From contig NZ_JYJK01000046.1 of assembly GCF_003263785.1 (NCBI RefSeq), positions 17,552-81,551 of the forward strand: a DNA stretch of 64,000 bases, written 5' to 3'. The notes below the pieces were generated by a model. That model was not told the origin of the DNA. It made no database searches and saw only the letters and a program-made list of their open reading frames with translations. The position numbers were made by a program, and so were the translations under genes. Shown here one piece after another: positions 44,504-55,462 of the stretch. The DNA comes from Vibrio variabilis (GTDB lineage Bacteria; Pseudomonadota; Gammaproteobacteria; Enterobacterales; Vibrionaceae). Position 1 is the first letter of the stretch. Each line of letters begins with the position of its first letter.

Positions 44504-45253
44504 ATGAGCTACCAACTTGAAGTCTGTATCGACAATATCGAGTCACTCGCTTATGCCATCGCTGGCGGCGCAACCCGCATTGAACTGTGTTCATCTCTCG
44601 CCTTGGGCGGCCTTACTCCAAACGCTGGATTAATCAAACAAGCGGTTCAGTCGTCTAGCATTCCAATTTACGTCATGATTCGACCTCGTCAGGGCGACTT
44701 TCTGTATGACTGTGATGATGTTGAAATCATGGCAGAAGACATTCGTACCGCCGCAAAATATGGCGCGCAAGGCGTCGTGCTCGGACTTTTAGACAAAGAC
44801 GGACACATCGACATGCCACGCTCAATTCGCCTCGTAAAACTGGCTCGTGAGCTTGAGCTTGGCGTCACCTTCCACCGCGCATTTGATCAATGTAAACACC
44901 CGAAGCAGGCACTTGAGGATGTCATTGCTCTAGGCTGTGAACGAATACTCACTTCTGGATTAGCATCCAATGCATTAGAAGGCGCATCAAAATTAGCAGA
45001 GCTAGTTGAGCAAGCCGATGGCCGCATATCCATCATGGCCGGTGCAGGTGTTTGTGCCGACAACGTCGCAACGATCATCGCCACCAGCCAAGTACAAGAA
45101 GTGCACCTATCAGGTAGATCTTCTCGCAGCAGCAAAATGCACTTTATCGCCAACGAGGCAAAAATGGGCGCTGATGATGTCGATGATTTCGCTATCCCGG
45201 TCACCAGTAGCGACAAAATCCGCGCCGTCACCAAAGTGCTAAACTCTCTATAA
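44504..45253 (+). CDS. cutC: CutC family protein
   Basis: CutC proteins are TIM-barrel proteins once linked to copper homeostasis; the true role is unsettled. The 249-residue sequence has the family segments [52 protein letters not shown] and IMAGAGV. The start is ATG 44504 ([11 protein letters not shown]). The next gene, ppk2, begins 38 bases later and may be co-transcribed. Confidence 0.93.
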   Translation: MSYQLEVCIDNIESLAYAIAGGATRIELCSSLALGGLTPNAGLIKQAVQSSSIPIYVMIRPRQGDFLYDCDDVEIMAEDIRTAAKYGAQGVVLGLLDKDGHIDMPRSIRLVKLARELELGVTFHRAFDQCKHPKQALEDVIALGCERILTSGLASNALEGASKLAELVEQADGRISIMAGAGVCADNVATIIATSQVQEVHLSGRSSRSSKMHFIANEAKMGADDVDDFAIPVTSSDKIRAVTKVLNSL

Positions 45254-45291
45254 AACAAAAGCAAAGAAAACAAACTTGGAGAAGGACTTCT

Positions 45292-46079
45292 ATGGGCAAG
45301 AAAAACAAAATGGACAAAAAGCTCTACGAAAGTGAACTGGCTCGATTACAGATCGAGCTAGTTAAGCTACAAGAGTGGGTGAAACAAGAGGGGCTCAAAG
45401 TCGTCGTGGTGTTTGAAGGTCGTGATGCTGCAGGAAAAGGTGGCGTCATCAAGCGCATCACTGAAAAGCTTAACCCCCGCGTTTGTCGAATCGCTGCCCT
45501 GCCCGCTCCAACTGAAAAAGAGAAAACCCAATGGTACTTTCAGCGCTATGTGGCGCATTTACCTGCTGCGGGTGAAATCGTACTGTTTGATCGCAGTTGG
45601 TATAACCGTGCTGGCGTTGAGAAAGTCATGGGGTTTTGCAGCGATGAGCAGTACCAAGAGTTCTTACGCTCTTGCCCCGAATTTGAACGTATGCTGGTTC
45701 GTTCCGGTATTGTTCTTCTCAAATATTGGTTCTCTGTGTCGGACGAAGAGCAAGAAAAGCGCTTTTTAGAGCGGGTGAATACACCGATCAAGCGTTGGAA
45801 GTTCAGCCCAATGGATTTGGAATCTCGCAATCGCTGGGCCGAGTACTCACAGGCCAAAGACACCATGTTTTCTTACACAGATACCAAGCAGTGCCCGTGG
45901 TGGGTTGTACCATCCGATGATAAAAAACGCGCGCGACTAAACTGCATCACTCATCTACTTAGCCAAATCGATTACCAAGAGGTCACCTACCCAGAGATCG
46001 ACTTGCCAGAAATCAACAAAGAAGCTACATGCGAACGCCTATTGAAGAACAATCTTTTGTGCCGGATAACTATGACTGA
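45292..46079 (+). CDS. ppk2: Polyphosphate kinase 2 (frameshifted near the C-terminus)
   Basis: PPK2 enzymes use polyphosphate to phosphorylate nucleotides, often GDP or ADP. This single-domain protein has Walker A EGRDAAGKGG (42-51), the lid-region basic residues after it, and Walker B-like LFDRSWYNRAGVE near residue 100. GGAGAAGGA precedes the ATG. The frame breaks near 46026: GAAGCTACATGC should be GAAGCTTACATGC, giving EAYMRTPIEEQSFVPDNYD and a stop at 46077-46079. The corrected length is 262 residues. Without correction the frame runs on into the next gene and mimics a fusion. It overlaps the downstream LysR gene by eight bases. Confidence 0.93.
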
Positions 46080-47012
46080 ATCGTCTCAACTGTTTAGTCG
46101 ACTTGATCTAAACCTATTAAAAACCTTTCGTATCTTGCTGCAAGAGCGCAACACCCGTAAGACTGCTGAGCGTCTATTTGTCACTCAGCCTGCGGTTAGC
46201 CAAGCGTTGCAGAAACTGCGTACAGCTTTTGAAGATGAGCTGTTTGTCAAAGTGCATGGCGGCCTTGATCCCACCCCTTTGCATTGGATCTTGAAGATAA
46301 AATTGCGCCATTTCTTGACGGTCTCGAAACCGCACTCAATCAAATTGAGGACTTTAACCCAGCCACACTTACGGGAACGATGCGCATAGCATTGGCACCT
46401 ATCGTCATGGCTAGCCTTTCGGGAGCCTTATTTACTGCATTTAGACAACAAGCCCCGAACCTAAATTTAGAGCTACTCAGTTGGAGTCAAACTACCGCAG
46501 AACAAATTCGCAATGGTGATGTGTTTTATGGCGTGCATTACGATCTAGACAACCTCTCCAAAGAGCTCGCGCGCGATCCCCTGTTTGATTTAGAAGGGCG
46601 CATTATTGTTCGACAAAGGCACCCTATTACTAAGCCGATTATTACTCCCAAAGACTCGGTTGGTTACGAACTGGCTTCGCTCATCTCTCCAGGATGGAAC
46701 GATCACTTCACCTATGCCAGCCACATCTTAGAACAACAAGGCTACACACCGAAAGTAGGCTTTCGTTCAGAGATGTTGTTAGCACTTATCGATGTGATTG
46801 AATCTACAGATATGCTGCTCCCGCACTCCAATTTGTTTCCGATCCATAACTACCCACACCTTCGTTCGCTCAAGGTGCAAATAGATGGGCAGATCTATAC
46901 CAAGCGCCTGCTGGGCTACTTACACAACAAAAACCGCCACTCTGCAAAAGCAAAATGGATAGAATCCATCATCAAAGAAAAATTACCGCAGCAAGCCAAT
47001 AAGCATGGCTAA
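46072..47012 (+). CDS. LysR-family transcription regulator (frameshifted)
   Basis: The N-terminal helix-turn-helix is clear (TRKTAERLFVTQPAVSQALQKLR), followed by a substrate-binding-like effector domain. ATG 46072 overlaps the ppk2 stop (ATGACTGA), so the two are probably translated together. The frame breaks near 46280: CCCCTTTGCA should be CCCCTTTTGCA, giving DPTPFALDLEDKIAPFLDG. One restored T gives 313 residues. The ligand and targets are unknown; coupling to ppk2 hints at a link with polyphosphate or nucleotide state. Confidence 0.9.
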
Positions 47013-47097
47013 TTAAAACTATTAGCCATGCTACTTAGTCAGTATAAACAGGAGCCGCTACCATCGGCGCTCCTCCTGTTTGCTATTAGGTATGACC

Positions 47098-47601
47098 ATG
47101 AAAAAGCTGCTACTACCCATCCTTGCAACCCTGCCCTTCACCGCCATAGCGTCGCAAGCTCAAGCACAGAGCATCCATCTGTCACCGGATGTTAAAATAG
47201 GGGTTTTTAACGGTGCTGGCGTTCAACTGGGTGTCGCTGATGCTCTAGGAATGGATGCGGTTTACTTCAGCTATGCACGCAAGTATTACGATACCGACCG
47301 ATATGACGAGACCATCGACTCTTATCGTCTAGGTCTACAGCATATGTTTGGCGATCGCGAAAACTATGGTCTGCAAGCGGAAATCGGCCTTGCCAACTAT
47401 CATGGTGAGAAGCGCACCAACAGTGAACTGCTTAATCGCAGTGCCAACGGACTGAGCATCAGTGCGGGTTACGTGTATATGCTAAACCCAAGCTTTGGCC
47501 TAAGAACCGGATTTGATTATGATGTTTTCGGTGCGAGTAACACCTTCATTTCTATGGGCTCGCACTTCTCATTAAACTTTGGCGTGGTCGGGCGCTTCTA
47601 A
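47098..47601 (+). CDS. Small outer-membrane beta-barrel protein of unknown function
   Basis: This protein of about 167 residues has a signal peptide (MKKLLLPILATLPFTAIASQAQA, cleavage after AQA). The mature part has alternating polar/apolar strands with many Tyr, Gly and Asn, such as VYFSYARKYYD, YRLGLQHMFG and HFSLNFGVVGRF. The final Phe is the usual recognition mark for the BAM complex. ATG 47098 is favoured over ATG 47092 because AGG is then seven bases away. It lies between the LysR gene and phoU (convergent). The function is not known. Confidence 0.75.
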   Translation: MKKLLLPILATLPFTAIASQAQAQSIHLSPDVKIGVFNGAGVQLGVADALGMDAVYFSYARKYYDTDRYDETIDSYRLGLQHMFGDRENYGLQAEIGLANYHGEKRTNSELLNRSANGLSISAGYVYMLNPSFGLRTGFDYDVFGASNTFISMGSHFSLNFGVVGRF

Positions 47602-47621
47602 ATAGAAACAAAAACGACAAA

Positions 47622-48317
47622 TTAGAGTATGTCGTTAATGGCCTTCTCATCTAAGTGGCGGATATCTTTTCCCTTAACGAAGTAGATAATGTACTCACAG
47701 ATATTTTGACAGCGATCGCCGACCCGTTCGATAGCGCGCGCTGACCACATGACCTGAAGAATGTTGGGGATGTTCTTTGGGTCTTCCATCATATACGTCA
47801 TTAGCTGACGGACCACCGCTTCGTATTCCGCATCTAACTTATCATCTAACTTGTAGACTTCCGCCGCGGCATCAACGTCCATGCGAGCAAAGGCATCAAG
47901 TACTTGGTGCAGCATGGCAATGGCCTGTCGGCATAGAGGCTCTAAAGACACATGGAACTTCTGGTGCTTAGTTGAAGGCTGCTCTATAGCCACACGTGCG
48001 ATACGAGTTGCCACATCACCAATGCGCTCTAAATCAGTAATGGTTTTAATAATGGCCATCACCAAACGCAGATCTTTGGCGGTGGGCTGACGCTTGGCAA
48101 TGATGCGCGTACACGCCTCATCGATAGACACTTCCATCGCATTGACTTTGTGATCGTCTCTTACCACTTTGCGGGCAAGTTCAATGTCGTCTTTGTGCAG
48201 AGCCTGCATTGCAAACGACAACTGTTGTTCAACCAAGCCTCCCATGGTCAAAACATGGGTACGAATAGACTCAAGCTCGGCGTTGAATTGACCTGAGATA
48301 TGACGACCAAAATGCAT
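47622..48317 (-). CDS. phoU: Phosphate signalling regulator PhoU
   Basis: PhoU restrains Pho regulon signalling by acting between the Pst transporter and PhoR. The 231-residue all-helical protein has two repeats of the PhoU motif, seen as [20 protein letters not shown] and [20 protein letters not shown], with metal-binding E/D residues. It is the last gene of pstC-pstA-pstB-phoU, 38 bases after pstB. Confidence 0.97.
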   Translation of the reverse strand: MHFGRHISGQFNAELESIRTHVLTMGGLVEQQLSFAMQALHKDDIELARKVVRDDHKVNAMEVSIDEACTRIIAKRQPTAKDLRLVMAIIKTITDLERIGDVATRIARVAIEQPSTKHQKFHVSLEPLCRQAIAMLHQVLDAFARMDVDAAAEVYKLDDKLDAEYEAVVRQLMTYMMEDPKNIPNILQVMWSARAIERVGDRCQNICEYIIYFVKGKDIRHLDEKAINDIL

Positions 48318-48355
48318 GTGTGAAAATTTCCTGTTGCAACCCTAAAGCCATTTAA

Positions 48356-49174
48356 TCAGCCGTAACGGCCTGTGATGTAGTCTTCAGTTTGTTTTTCTAT
48401 CGGTGAAGTAAATATAGTATCTGTATCCGCGTACTCTACCAGTTTTCCAAGATGAATGAACGCGGTATGGTCACTCACTCGAGCTGCCTGCTGCATATTA
48501 TGGGTCACGATCACAACCGTATACTTGGTTTTAAGGTCGTTAATCAACTCTTCGATAGTCAGTGTAGAGATGGGGTCAAGCGCCGACGTCGGCTCATCCA
48601 GCAGCAACACCTCAGGTTCAATCGCTATAGCACGAGCAATCACCAATCGTTGCTGCTGACCGCCAGATAGCCCAAATGCGTTTTCATGTAAGCGATCTTT
48701 GACTTCATCCCACAGCGCCGCTGCTCGCAAAGAGCGCTCAACCGCATCATCGAGATTGCGACTGTTTTTGATGCCTTGCAGCCTAAGTCCATATACGACG
48801 TTTTCATAGATGGATTTAGGAAACGGGTTCGGGCGTTGAAACACCATGCCTACACGGCGGCGCAGCGTCGCCACATCGACTTTGGGATGATAGACATTGC
48901 CACCATGAAGCTTCACTTTGCCTTCAACCGTGCACCCTTCAATCAAATCATTCATTCGGTTAATGCAGCGCAGCAAAGTCGATTTACCGCAGCCTGATGG
49001 ACCGATAAATGCTGTCACTTGCCCTTTGGGGATTCGCATCGATACATCATCCAGCGCCTGCTTATCACCGTAGTACAAGTTCAAGTTTTCAATCGCGATG
49101 GCGGTTTGCTCATCACTTAGGTTGTTCACATCTAAAGGCGTTGGGTAGCCCAGAGTCTGGTTAATAGAAAACAT
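48356..49174 (-). CDS. pstB: Phosphate ABC transporter ATPase PstB
   Basis: PstB powers high-affinity phosphate import. It has Walker [10 protein letters not shown], signature [16 protein letters not shown], Walker [15 protein letters not shown] and an H-loop in [16 protein letters not shown]. Length is 272 residues, with an N-terminal extension of about 25 residues compared with the core fold. It begins two bases after the pstA stop. Confidence 0.97.
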   Translation of the reverse strand: MFSINQTLGYPTPLDVNNLSDEQTAIAIENLNLYYGDKQALDDVSMRIPKGQVTAFIGPSGCGKSTLLRCINRMNDLIEGCTVEGKVKLHGGNVYHPKVDVATLRRRVGMVFQRPNPFPKSIYENVVYGLRLQGIKNSRNLDDAVERSLRAAALWDEVKDRLHENAFGLSGGQQQRLVIARAIAIEPEVLLLDEPTSALDPISTLTIEELINDLKTKYTVVIVTHNMQQAARVSDHTAFIHLGKLVEYADTDTIFTSPIEKQTEDYITGRYG

Positions 49175-49176
49175 GA

Positions 49177-50823
49177 TTAATCTTGTCCTAATGTGCGGTA
49201 TTTTTCGCGCAGGTTATTACGTATCGCTATTGCCGTTAAGTTTAGTCCAACCACAACGGTAACCAACAAGAACGAAGTGGCGTACACCAATGGTCTCGCC
49301 GCTTCAATATTGGATGTCTGAAAACCCACATCGTAAATATGAAAACCGAGATGCATGAACTTACGCTCAAGGTGTAAAAACGGAAACTGTGAATCTACCG
49401 GTAGACTGGAGGCCAATTTTACCACGCCAACCAGCATTAAAGGTGCTACCTCACCCGCCGCGCGAGCAACCGCTAAGATTAAGCCGGTAATGATGGCAGG
49501 GCTTGCCATCGGCAGCACGATTCGCCACAAGGTTTCCGACTGCGTAGCACCAAGCGCCAGAGAGCCATGACGGGCAGACGTTGGAATACGATTCAAGCCT
49601 TCTTCTGTCGCCACAATCACCACCGGCAGTGTCAAAATGGCTAGAGTCAGCGATGACCACAGTAGACCCGGCGTTCCAAACGTTGGCGCCGGCAAACGCT
49701 CAGCATAAAACAGAGAATCGATAGAGCCGCCAATGGTGTAGACAAAAAAGCCCAATCCAAATACACCATAGACAATCGACGGTACACCAGCCAAGTTGAT
49801 AACCCCAACCCGTATCATGCGTGTCAGTAAATTATTCTCAGCGTATTCATGCAAATACACCGCCACCAGCACACCGAGCGGCATCACCATGACCGACATG
49901 ATAATCACCAGCAGTACGGTGCCAAAAATAGCTGGGAACACGCCGCCTTCAGAGTTTGATTCACGTGGGTCATCCGATAAGAACTTCCAAACCTGATGTC
50001 CCCAGTGAGAGAGCTTATCGGCGTAGCCCATTTGATTCGGATACCAAAAATCCAGTACGCGATTGAGGCCGATTTCTAATCGCTCGCCACGCATATCTTC
50101 GACAACCAAGGTTTTGCTCGCTAACTCAGCCCTTAGCTCATCAAGCTCAATGTCGGTTTGACTTAGCTGCTCACGAATGATTGCATTTTGCTGCTGGTAG
50201 CGAAGCGTTAACTCCTCAGTTAGCACGCCATTCAAGCTATCACGGCGCTGCTTCAAACGCAGGGCTTCAAGTTGGTGGTTGAGTCCCTTTAATCGGCGCT
50301 CGGTAATGCCGTCTATGCGATCGCGGATCAGCGCTATCTGTTGAAGTTCAAACGTTAACGTATCGGCTATCGCTGTCTCTTGCAGACCCTCGACACCTTT
50401 AAGAGCAAGGATACGGCCGAAGAAATTTCCCCCACGAGTACGCTCAATCACCACAAGATCCGAGGGCGTCTGAGCATCATGAAGCTCAGATGAAAGCAGA
50501 GACAAAAAGTCGATGCCATACAAATCTCGATTGGCTACCTTGATGCTATAGCGCTCTACCTTACCCTGTTCTAAGATCTCGTTTGGTAACAGCGACTCCG
50601 CATTGGGTATATTGTAAGTGGGTACCCAAGTCTTTGAATAAACTTGCCCAATTAATGCCCCGCCTTGGTCATCTTGCCACTGGTAGAGCGGCGCTGGCCA
50701 AAAGTAAGTCAGTCCTCGCCAACCAATAAGCAGCAATAAGCCAAGCACGGAAATCAAACTGATGCTGACCGCACCACCGGTGAGCCAAACCCAAGGTGAC
50801 CCAGATTTGAACCACTTAAACAT
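49177..50823 (-). CDS. pstA: Phosphate ABC transporter permease PstA, long form
   Basis: This is one of the two Pst permease subunits. At 548 residues it is far longer than E. coli PstA (about 296). After the first membrane helix (residues 14-36) comes an insert of about 240 residues with a predicted coiled coil ([20 protein letters not shown] through [13 protein letters not shown]). The transport core follows, starting at [19 protein letters not shown], with the EAA loop [20 protein letters not shown]. Long forms are known in Vibrio and Pseudomonas relatives. The insert should be periplasmic (inference). Confidence 0.95.
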   Translation of the reverse strand: MFKWFKSGSPWVWLTGGAVSISLISVLGLLLLIGWRGLTYFWPAPLYQWQDDQGGALIGQVYSKTWVPTYNIPNAESLLPNEILEQGKVERYSIKVANRDLYGIDFLSLLSSELHDAQTPSDLVVIERTRGGNFFGRILALKGVEGLQETAIADTLTFELQQIALIRDRIDGITERRLKGLNHQLEALRLKQRRDSLNGVLTEELTLRYQQQNAIIREQLSQTDIELDELRAELASKTLVVEDMRGERLEIGLNRVLDFWYPNQMGYADKLSHWGHQVWKFLSDDPRESNSEGGVFPAIFGTVLLVIIMSVMVMPLGVLVAVYLHEYAENNLLTRMIRVGVINLAGVPSIVYGVFGLGFFVYTIGGSIDSLFYAERLPAPTFGTPGLLWSSLTLAILTLPVVIVATEEGLNRIPTSARHGSLALGATQSETLWRIVLPMASPAIITGLILAVARAAGEVAPLMLVGVVKLASSLPVDSQFPFLHLERKFMHLGFHIYDVGFQTSNIEAARPLVYATSFLLVTVVVGLNLTAIAIRNNLREKYRTLGQD

Positions 50824-50843
50824 GTTCCGACTCCCCTACACAA

Positions 50844-53060
50844 TTAAAGCGCACTGTACTTCTCCCGGAGTCGTTGTCTCACCCATTCTGCTAGCGAGTT
50901 GACCACAAAGGTAAAGCTAAACAAGATGAGTGCGATCAAGAACAGCAAACGATAATGACTGCTGCCAACTTCTGATTCTGGCAACTCGACAGCCATCGTG
51001 GCTGATAGCGTTCTCATACCTTCGAAAATATTCCAATCTAGGATCGGCGTATTACCCGTTGCCATCAGCACAATCATGGTCTCGCCAACTGCGCGTCCTA
51101 GTCCCATCATGATCGCAGAGAAAATGCCGGGACTGGCGGTTAGCAGCACGACATAGATCAGTGTTTGCCACTGCGTCGCTCCCAATGCAAGCGAACCATC
51201 AGACAAGTGTTTTGGTACGGAGAAAATGGCATCCTCGGCAATGGTGAAAATGGTAGGGATAACCGCAAAGCCCATAGCAAAACCGACAACTAACGCATTG
51301 CGCTGGTCAAAATCAATCCCATGTGTCGCGAGAAAGACCCTTGCATCACCATTGAACAGCATCACTTCCATGTCACTAGAGAACGTCATCGCCAAATAGA
51401 TAGCAATCAAGATGACGGGTATAAGGGTGAAAGGGTGTAAGCCACTTGGCAGCTTTGATGTGTATGCTTTAGGGATGGCATACCACACCGCACCAGATAG
51501 CAAAGAGAGCAGCGGCAATGCCACCAGCAACAGCAAAATCGCGGGTAAATGGGTTTCTACAATAGGTGCGAACCAAAGTCCCGCTAAGAAACCAATGATA
51601 ACCGTTGGCAATGCTTCCATCAGTTCGATGGTCGGCTTGACTACGCGACGCATTTTCGACGACATAAAGTATGCAGTGTAGATAGCGCCAAACACCGCGA
51701 TCGGCACCGAAAACAGCATCGCAAATAGCGCTGCCTTAATGGTACCAAAGGCGATAGGAACCAAGCTGTACTTCGCCTCAAAATCATCGGAAGCGGCCGT
51801 GGTTTGCCAAATAAATTCTGGCTCAGGGTAGCTTTCGTACCACACCTTTTGCCACAGCGCGCTCAGCGAGATCTCTTGGTGCTCGTTAGGCAGATAAGCG
51901 CGATGCATTGCACCGTTAGATAGCACTAGCGCATGGTGGCCATTGTTCGACAAGCTGAAATCAAGCACGTTTGAGCTCGGCACTGGGCTCTCAGCAACGA
52001 GTTTTTCACTTGTGGTATAGAGGCTTTGTAGCTGAAAGCTGTTTGGTGCTGAGTCAGAAGTCGTTGGACTCGAAAGCAGTACGTTGAAGCCCTTACTCGT
52101 CGCCTCTGGCGTCAAAAACGCGATGTCAGCATCAAACTGAAAAGAGCGAATAGGGGTAAGCTTGCGCTCACCTTCGGTCAATACATCAAACCATTGCCAC
52201 ACCTGATGATTGTCATATTGCACCAACAAAGAGTACGCCCCTGACAGCAGGTGCAAACCACTCACGTTGGCACCATTCGGCGTAGATAGATCGACCACTT
52301 CACGTGCTTGCAACGATTGCGCGTCGCGATTTATCACCACGAGTTGATTTCCGGAGCGAACGTACAGGGTGCGCCCATCTGGCGTCAACACCAGCTCTTT
52401 AGCACCTTCAATCGCTGTCGGCATGAGAGCGGTTGTAGCAATAAAAGAAGGCTCACTGGCGTCTGCAGTGGTGATATGTTGTAGAACCTGAGTTTGTAGA
52501 ATACCGCGCTCATCGATGCTGGCAAACACAATGTCATCTTTGATGATCACCGCACTGACCAGCTCCGCACTAGGTAACGAAATCCATTGCTCCTCAACAA
52601 GCTCTGGAACAATCAATTGTGCATCACCACTAGCTTGATCCAGTTGCAACTTTGGTTTTAACGCGGAATAACGACCTTTGTTATCCACTGTGAGCAAAGT
52701 TTTGTCATCGATAGCTTGCAGACGAACAATGCCATCGGGCAAGCGATGCTTTTTCTGCTTCCCAGTGACAAGCGACTGTTGGATATAACCGCCATCGGCA
52801 AAGAAGAATACGCTGTCATGCCCACTGTCGCTGACTAAGGTTAAAACGGGCGTATCTGCGATATCCGTGCTTATCGCGGGCTGCCATGTGACCTCGTTAT
52901 CGGAAAACAAAGGCAGTGTGACATAAGCTAAGTAGACAAAGATGAAGATAAGCCCGGCGAGTACACTCAAGCCACCAAATGAGACGATCCAACGCACCAG
53001 ACGATCTTTGATCAGACGCTTTCTATCTTTGGTATGAAGTGAAAAGTTGGCCGTTGCCAT
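50844..53060 (-). CDS. pstC: Phosphate ABC transporter permease PstC, long form with propeller-like insert
   Basis: At 738 residues this subunit is more than twice the length of E. coli PstC (319). A first membrane helix (about residues 28-50) is followed by an insert of about 370 residues whose repeated beta pattern (for example VSDSGHDSVFFFADGGYIQQS, VLTPDGRTLYVRSGNQLVVI, LSNNGHHALVLSNG) looks like a beta-propeller. The core then has five or more membrane helices and the EAA loop EDAIFSVPKHLSDGSLALGA. It is the first gene of the pst operon. No frameshift is present. Confidence 0.95.
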   Translation of the reverse strand: MATANFSLHTKDRKRLIKDRLVRWIVSFGGLSVLAGLIFIFVYLAYVTLPLFSDNEVTWQPAISTDIADTPVLTLVSDSGHDSVFFFADGGYIQQSLVTGKQKKHRLPDGIVRLQAIDDKTLLTVDNKGRYSALKPKLQLDQASGDAQLIVPELVEEQWISLPSAELVSAVIIKDDIVFASIDERGILQTQVLQHITTADASEPSFIATTALMPTAIEGAKELVLTPDGRTLYVRSGNQLVVINRDAQSLQAREVVDLSTPNGANVSGLHLLSGAYSLLVQYDNHQVWQWFDVLTEGERKLTPIRSFQFDADIAFLTPEATSKGFNVLLSSPTTSDSAPNSFQLQSLYTTSEKLVAESPVPSSNVLDFSLSNNGHHALVLSNGAMHRAYLPNEHQEISLSALWQKVWYESYPEPEFIWQTTAASDDFEAKYSLVPIAFGTIKAALFAMLFSVPIAVFGAIYTAYFMSSKMRRVVKPTIELMEALPTVIIGFLAGLWFAPIVETHLPAILLLLVALPLLSLLSGAVWYAIPKAYTSKLPSGLHPFTLIPVILIAIYLAMTFSSDMEVMLFNGDARVFLATHGIDFDQRNALVVGFAMGFAVIPTIFTIAEDAIFSVPKHLSDGSLALGATQWQTLIYVVLLTASPGIFSAIMMGLGRAVGETMIVLMATGNTPILDWNIFEGMRTLSATMAVELPESEVGSSHYRLLFLIALILFSFTFVVNSLAEWVRQRLREKYSAL

Positions 53061-53162
53061 AGTCTACTAGTGTTCTCTTATGATGCAGTTTGGGTGTTTG
53101 AGGCGTTTGCCTTCAAGGACGAGAGGCAAGTGAACAGCATGCACGAATTGCCTCAACATAAT

Positions 53163-53180
53163 ATGTCGTTTAGATGACAA
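53163..53180 (-). promoter_or_regulatory. Candidate Pho box upstream of pstC
   Basis: On the minus strand TTGTCAT-CTAA-ACGACAT resembles the PhoB box (CTGTCAT-N4-CTGTCAY). The first repeat is good and the second partial. It lies about 100 bases upstream of pstC in the region shared with divergent ppk1. Confidence 0.45.
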
Positions 53181-53347
53181 TTATATTACACAGCTTCTAA
53201 GGTGCTGAAAATAATGAAATGTGCCGCGTTGCACGCGATTTGAAATAAAAGTGTCATATAGTATCTCTATGGTTCACGGCAAGAGTCATCTTACATTCCG
53301 CTTTGCTACCTTCCAGTAGCGAGCAAAAAACGTCGGTGGTTGAGTAC

Positions 53348-55462
53348 ATGAGCGCAGAAAAACTTTATATAGAAAAAGAACTTAGTTGGTTATCGTTTAA
53401 TGAACGAGTACTGCAAGAAGCCGCGGACAAAACGGTTCCTTTGGTCGAAAGGATCCGCTTTTTGGGGATCTTTTCCAACAACCTTGATGAGTTCTACAAA
53501 GTTCGTTTTGCCGACGTCAAACGTCGCATCTTGATCAACCAAGACCGTGGCGGCAATGACAACTCTAAACACCTACTTGGCAAGATGCAAAGCAAAGCGC
53601 TCAAGCTCAACCAGCGCTTCGATGAGCTATATAACGAGCTGATCATGGAGATGGCTCGCCGCCGAATCTTCCTAGTCAATGAAACTCAACTTGATGAGAC
53701 CCAGCAAAAGTGGATTAAAAAGTACTTTAAAAAAGAAGTACTGCCGCACATCACCCCACTTATGCTCAAAGACGACATTGATGTTTTACAGTTTCTGAAA
53801 GATGAATACGCCTATATCGTCGTCGACCTTAAAAACAATGACAGCTCTAAGTATGCGATCTTAGAGATCCCAACCGATCACTTGCCTCGCTTTGTTATGG
53901 TGCCAGAGCAAAAAGGCAAACGCCGTAAGACCATCATTCTGCTTGATAATATTATCCGCTACTGTCTTGACGATATCTTCCGTGGTTTCTTCGACTACGA
54001 CGAACTCAACGGCTATGCCATGAAGATGACCCGCGACGCAGAATACGATCTGAGCCACGAGGTTGAACATAGCTTGCTTGAGCAAATGTCCGAAGGGGTG
54101 AGCCAGCGCTTAACGGCCATGCCGGTGCGATTTGTTTACGAGCGAGATATGCCAGAGGAAATGTTGACGACACTGTGTGACAAGCTGGGTATCTCCAACT
54201 ACGACAGTTTGATCCCGGGTAGCCGTTACCACAACTTCAAAGACTTTATCGGCTTCCCTAACGTTGGTCGAGATTATCTAGAAAATAAGCCTCTGCCTCC
54301 GATGCGTTGCGCTGACTTTGACGGCTACGACAACACCTTCGATGCGATCCGCGCTCAAGATATTCTGCTCTACTATCCGTACCACACGTTTGAGCACATT
54401 ACTGAGTTAGTGCGCCAAGCCTCGTTCGACCCTAAAGTGCTAAGCATAAAGATTAACATCTATCGAGTTGCCAAAGATTCACGCTTGATGAATTCACTGA
54501 TTGATGCCGTGCACAATGGCAAGAGCGTCACAGTGGTGGTTGAGCTCCAAGCTCGCTTCGATGAAGAGGCCAACATTGAGTGGTCAAAAGTACTGACCGA
54601 GAATGGCGTCCACGTAATTTTTGGTGCGCCGGGTTTGAAGATCCACTCTAAGCTACTGCTGATAAGTCGCCGCGAGGAAGGAGAAATCGTTCGTTACGCT
54701 CACGTGGGTACAGGTAACTTCCACGAGAAAACGGCACGTATTTATACCGACTTTTCACTGCTCACGGCGGATCAGGAGATCACCAACGAGGTGCGCAATG
54801 TATTCGGCTATATCGAGAACCCTTATCGTCCAGTCAGGTTCAACCAACTGATTGTTTCGCCACGCAACTCACGTAAGCAGCTCTATCGCTTAATTGATAC
54901 CGAGATAGCTAACGCACAAATTGGCAAAAAAGCGGCGTTGACGCTCAAAGTAAACAACCTCGTGGACAAAGGCTTGGTGAGTAAGCTTTACGAAGCAAGC
55001 GGCGCAGGCGTAAAAATCAATATGATCATTCGTGGTATGTGCTCTCTGGTACCGGGAATTGAGGGGGTCAGTGATAACATCAAAATTATCAGTATTGTCG
55101 ATCGCTTTTTAGAACACCCTCGCGTTATTATTGCTCACAATGATGGTGATCCACAGGTGTACATCTCCTCTGCAGATTGGATGACGCGAAACATCGACCA
55201 CCGAATTGAAGTGGCGACACCTGTGCGAGATGAGCGCTTAAAGCGACGTATTATCGATATCGTCAACATCCACTTTACCGATACGGTAAAGGCTCGTTGG
55301 ATTGATAAAGAGATGAGCAACACCTATGTTCCTCGCGGTAATCGCAAGAAAGTTCGTTCACAAATTGCTATTTACGACTATCTTAAACAGGTAGAGAAGC
55401 AAACTAGAAAAAGCAAACAACAACTAGAACATAATGAGTCAAACCACGGACACGAACACTAA
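53348..55462 (+). CDS. ppk1: Polyphosphate kinase 1
   Basis: PPK1 makes polyphosphate from ATP. The 704-residue protein starts at ATG 53348 ([22 protein letters not shown]). The phospholipase-D-like catalytic domains contain the histidines in [12 protein letters not shown] and [19 protein letters not shown], the expected autophosphorylation region. The C-terminus is basic ([13 protein letters not shown]). The frame is intact. It overlaps ppx by 29 bases, so the two are translationally coupled. It is divergent from the pst operon. Confidence 0.97.
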   Translation: MSAEKLYIEKELSWLSFNERVLQEAADKTVPLVERIRFLGIFSNNLDEFYKVRFADVKRRILINQDRGGNDNSKHLLGKMQSKALKLNQRFDELYNELIMEMARRRIFLVNETQLDETQQKWIKKYFKKEVLPHITPLMLKDDIDVLQFLKDEYAYIVVDLKNNDSSKYAILEIPTDHLPRFVMVPEQKGKRRKTIILLDNIIRYCLDDIFRGFFDYDELNGYAMKMTRDAEYDLSHEVEHSLLEQMSEGVSQRLTAMPVRFVYERDMPEEMLTTLCDKLGISNYDSLIPGSRYHNFKDFIGFPNVGRDYLENKPLPPMRCADFDGYDNTFDAIRAQDILLYYPYHTFEHITELVRQASFDPKVLSIKINIYRVAKDSRLMNSLIDAVHNGKSVTVVVELQARFDEEANIEWSKVLTENGVHVIFGAPGLKIHSKLLLISRREEGEIVRYAHVGTGNFHEKTARIYTDFSLLTADQEITNEVRNVFGYIENPYRPVRFNQLIVSPRNSRKQLYRLIDTEIANAQIGKKAALTLKVNNLVDKGLVSKLYEASGAGVKINMIIRGMCSLVPGIEGVSDNIKIISIVDRFLEHPRVIIAHNDGDPQVYISSADWMTRNIDHRIEVATPVRDERLKRRIIDIVNIHFTDTVKARWIDKEMSNTYVPRGNRKKVRSQIAIYDYLKQVEKQTRKSKQQLEHNESNHGHEH

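Noticed and set aside
45292..46389. Open frame joining PPK2 to a LysR DNA-binding domain
   Set aside because: Adding one T at about 46026 restores a normal PPK2 C-terminus and stop, and the LysR gene then starts at its own ATG. The fusion is an artefact of a frameshift.
53251..53270. Pho box before ppk1 (GTGTCATATAG...)
   Set aside because: Only the first seven-base repeat resembles the consensus; the second is poor, so it was not annotated.
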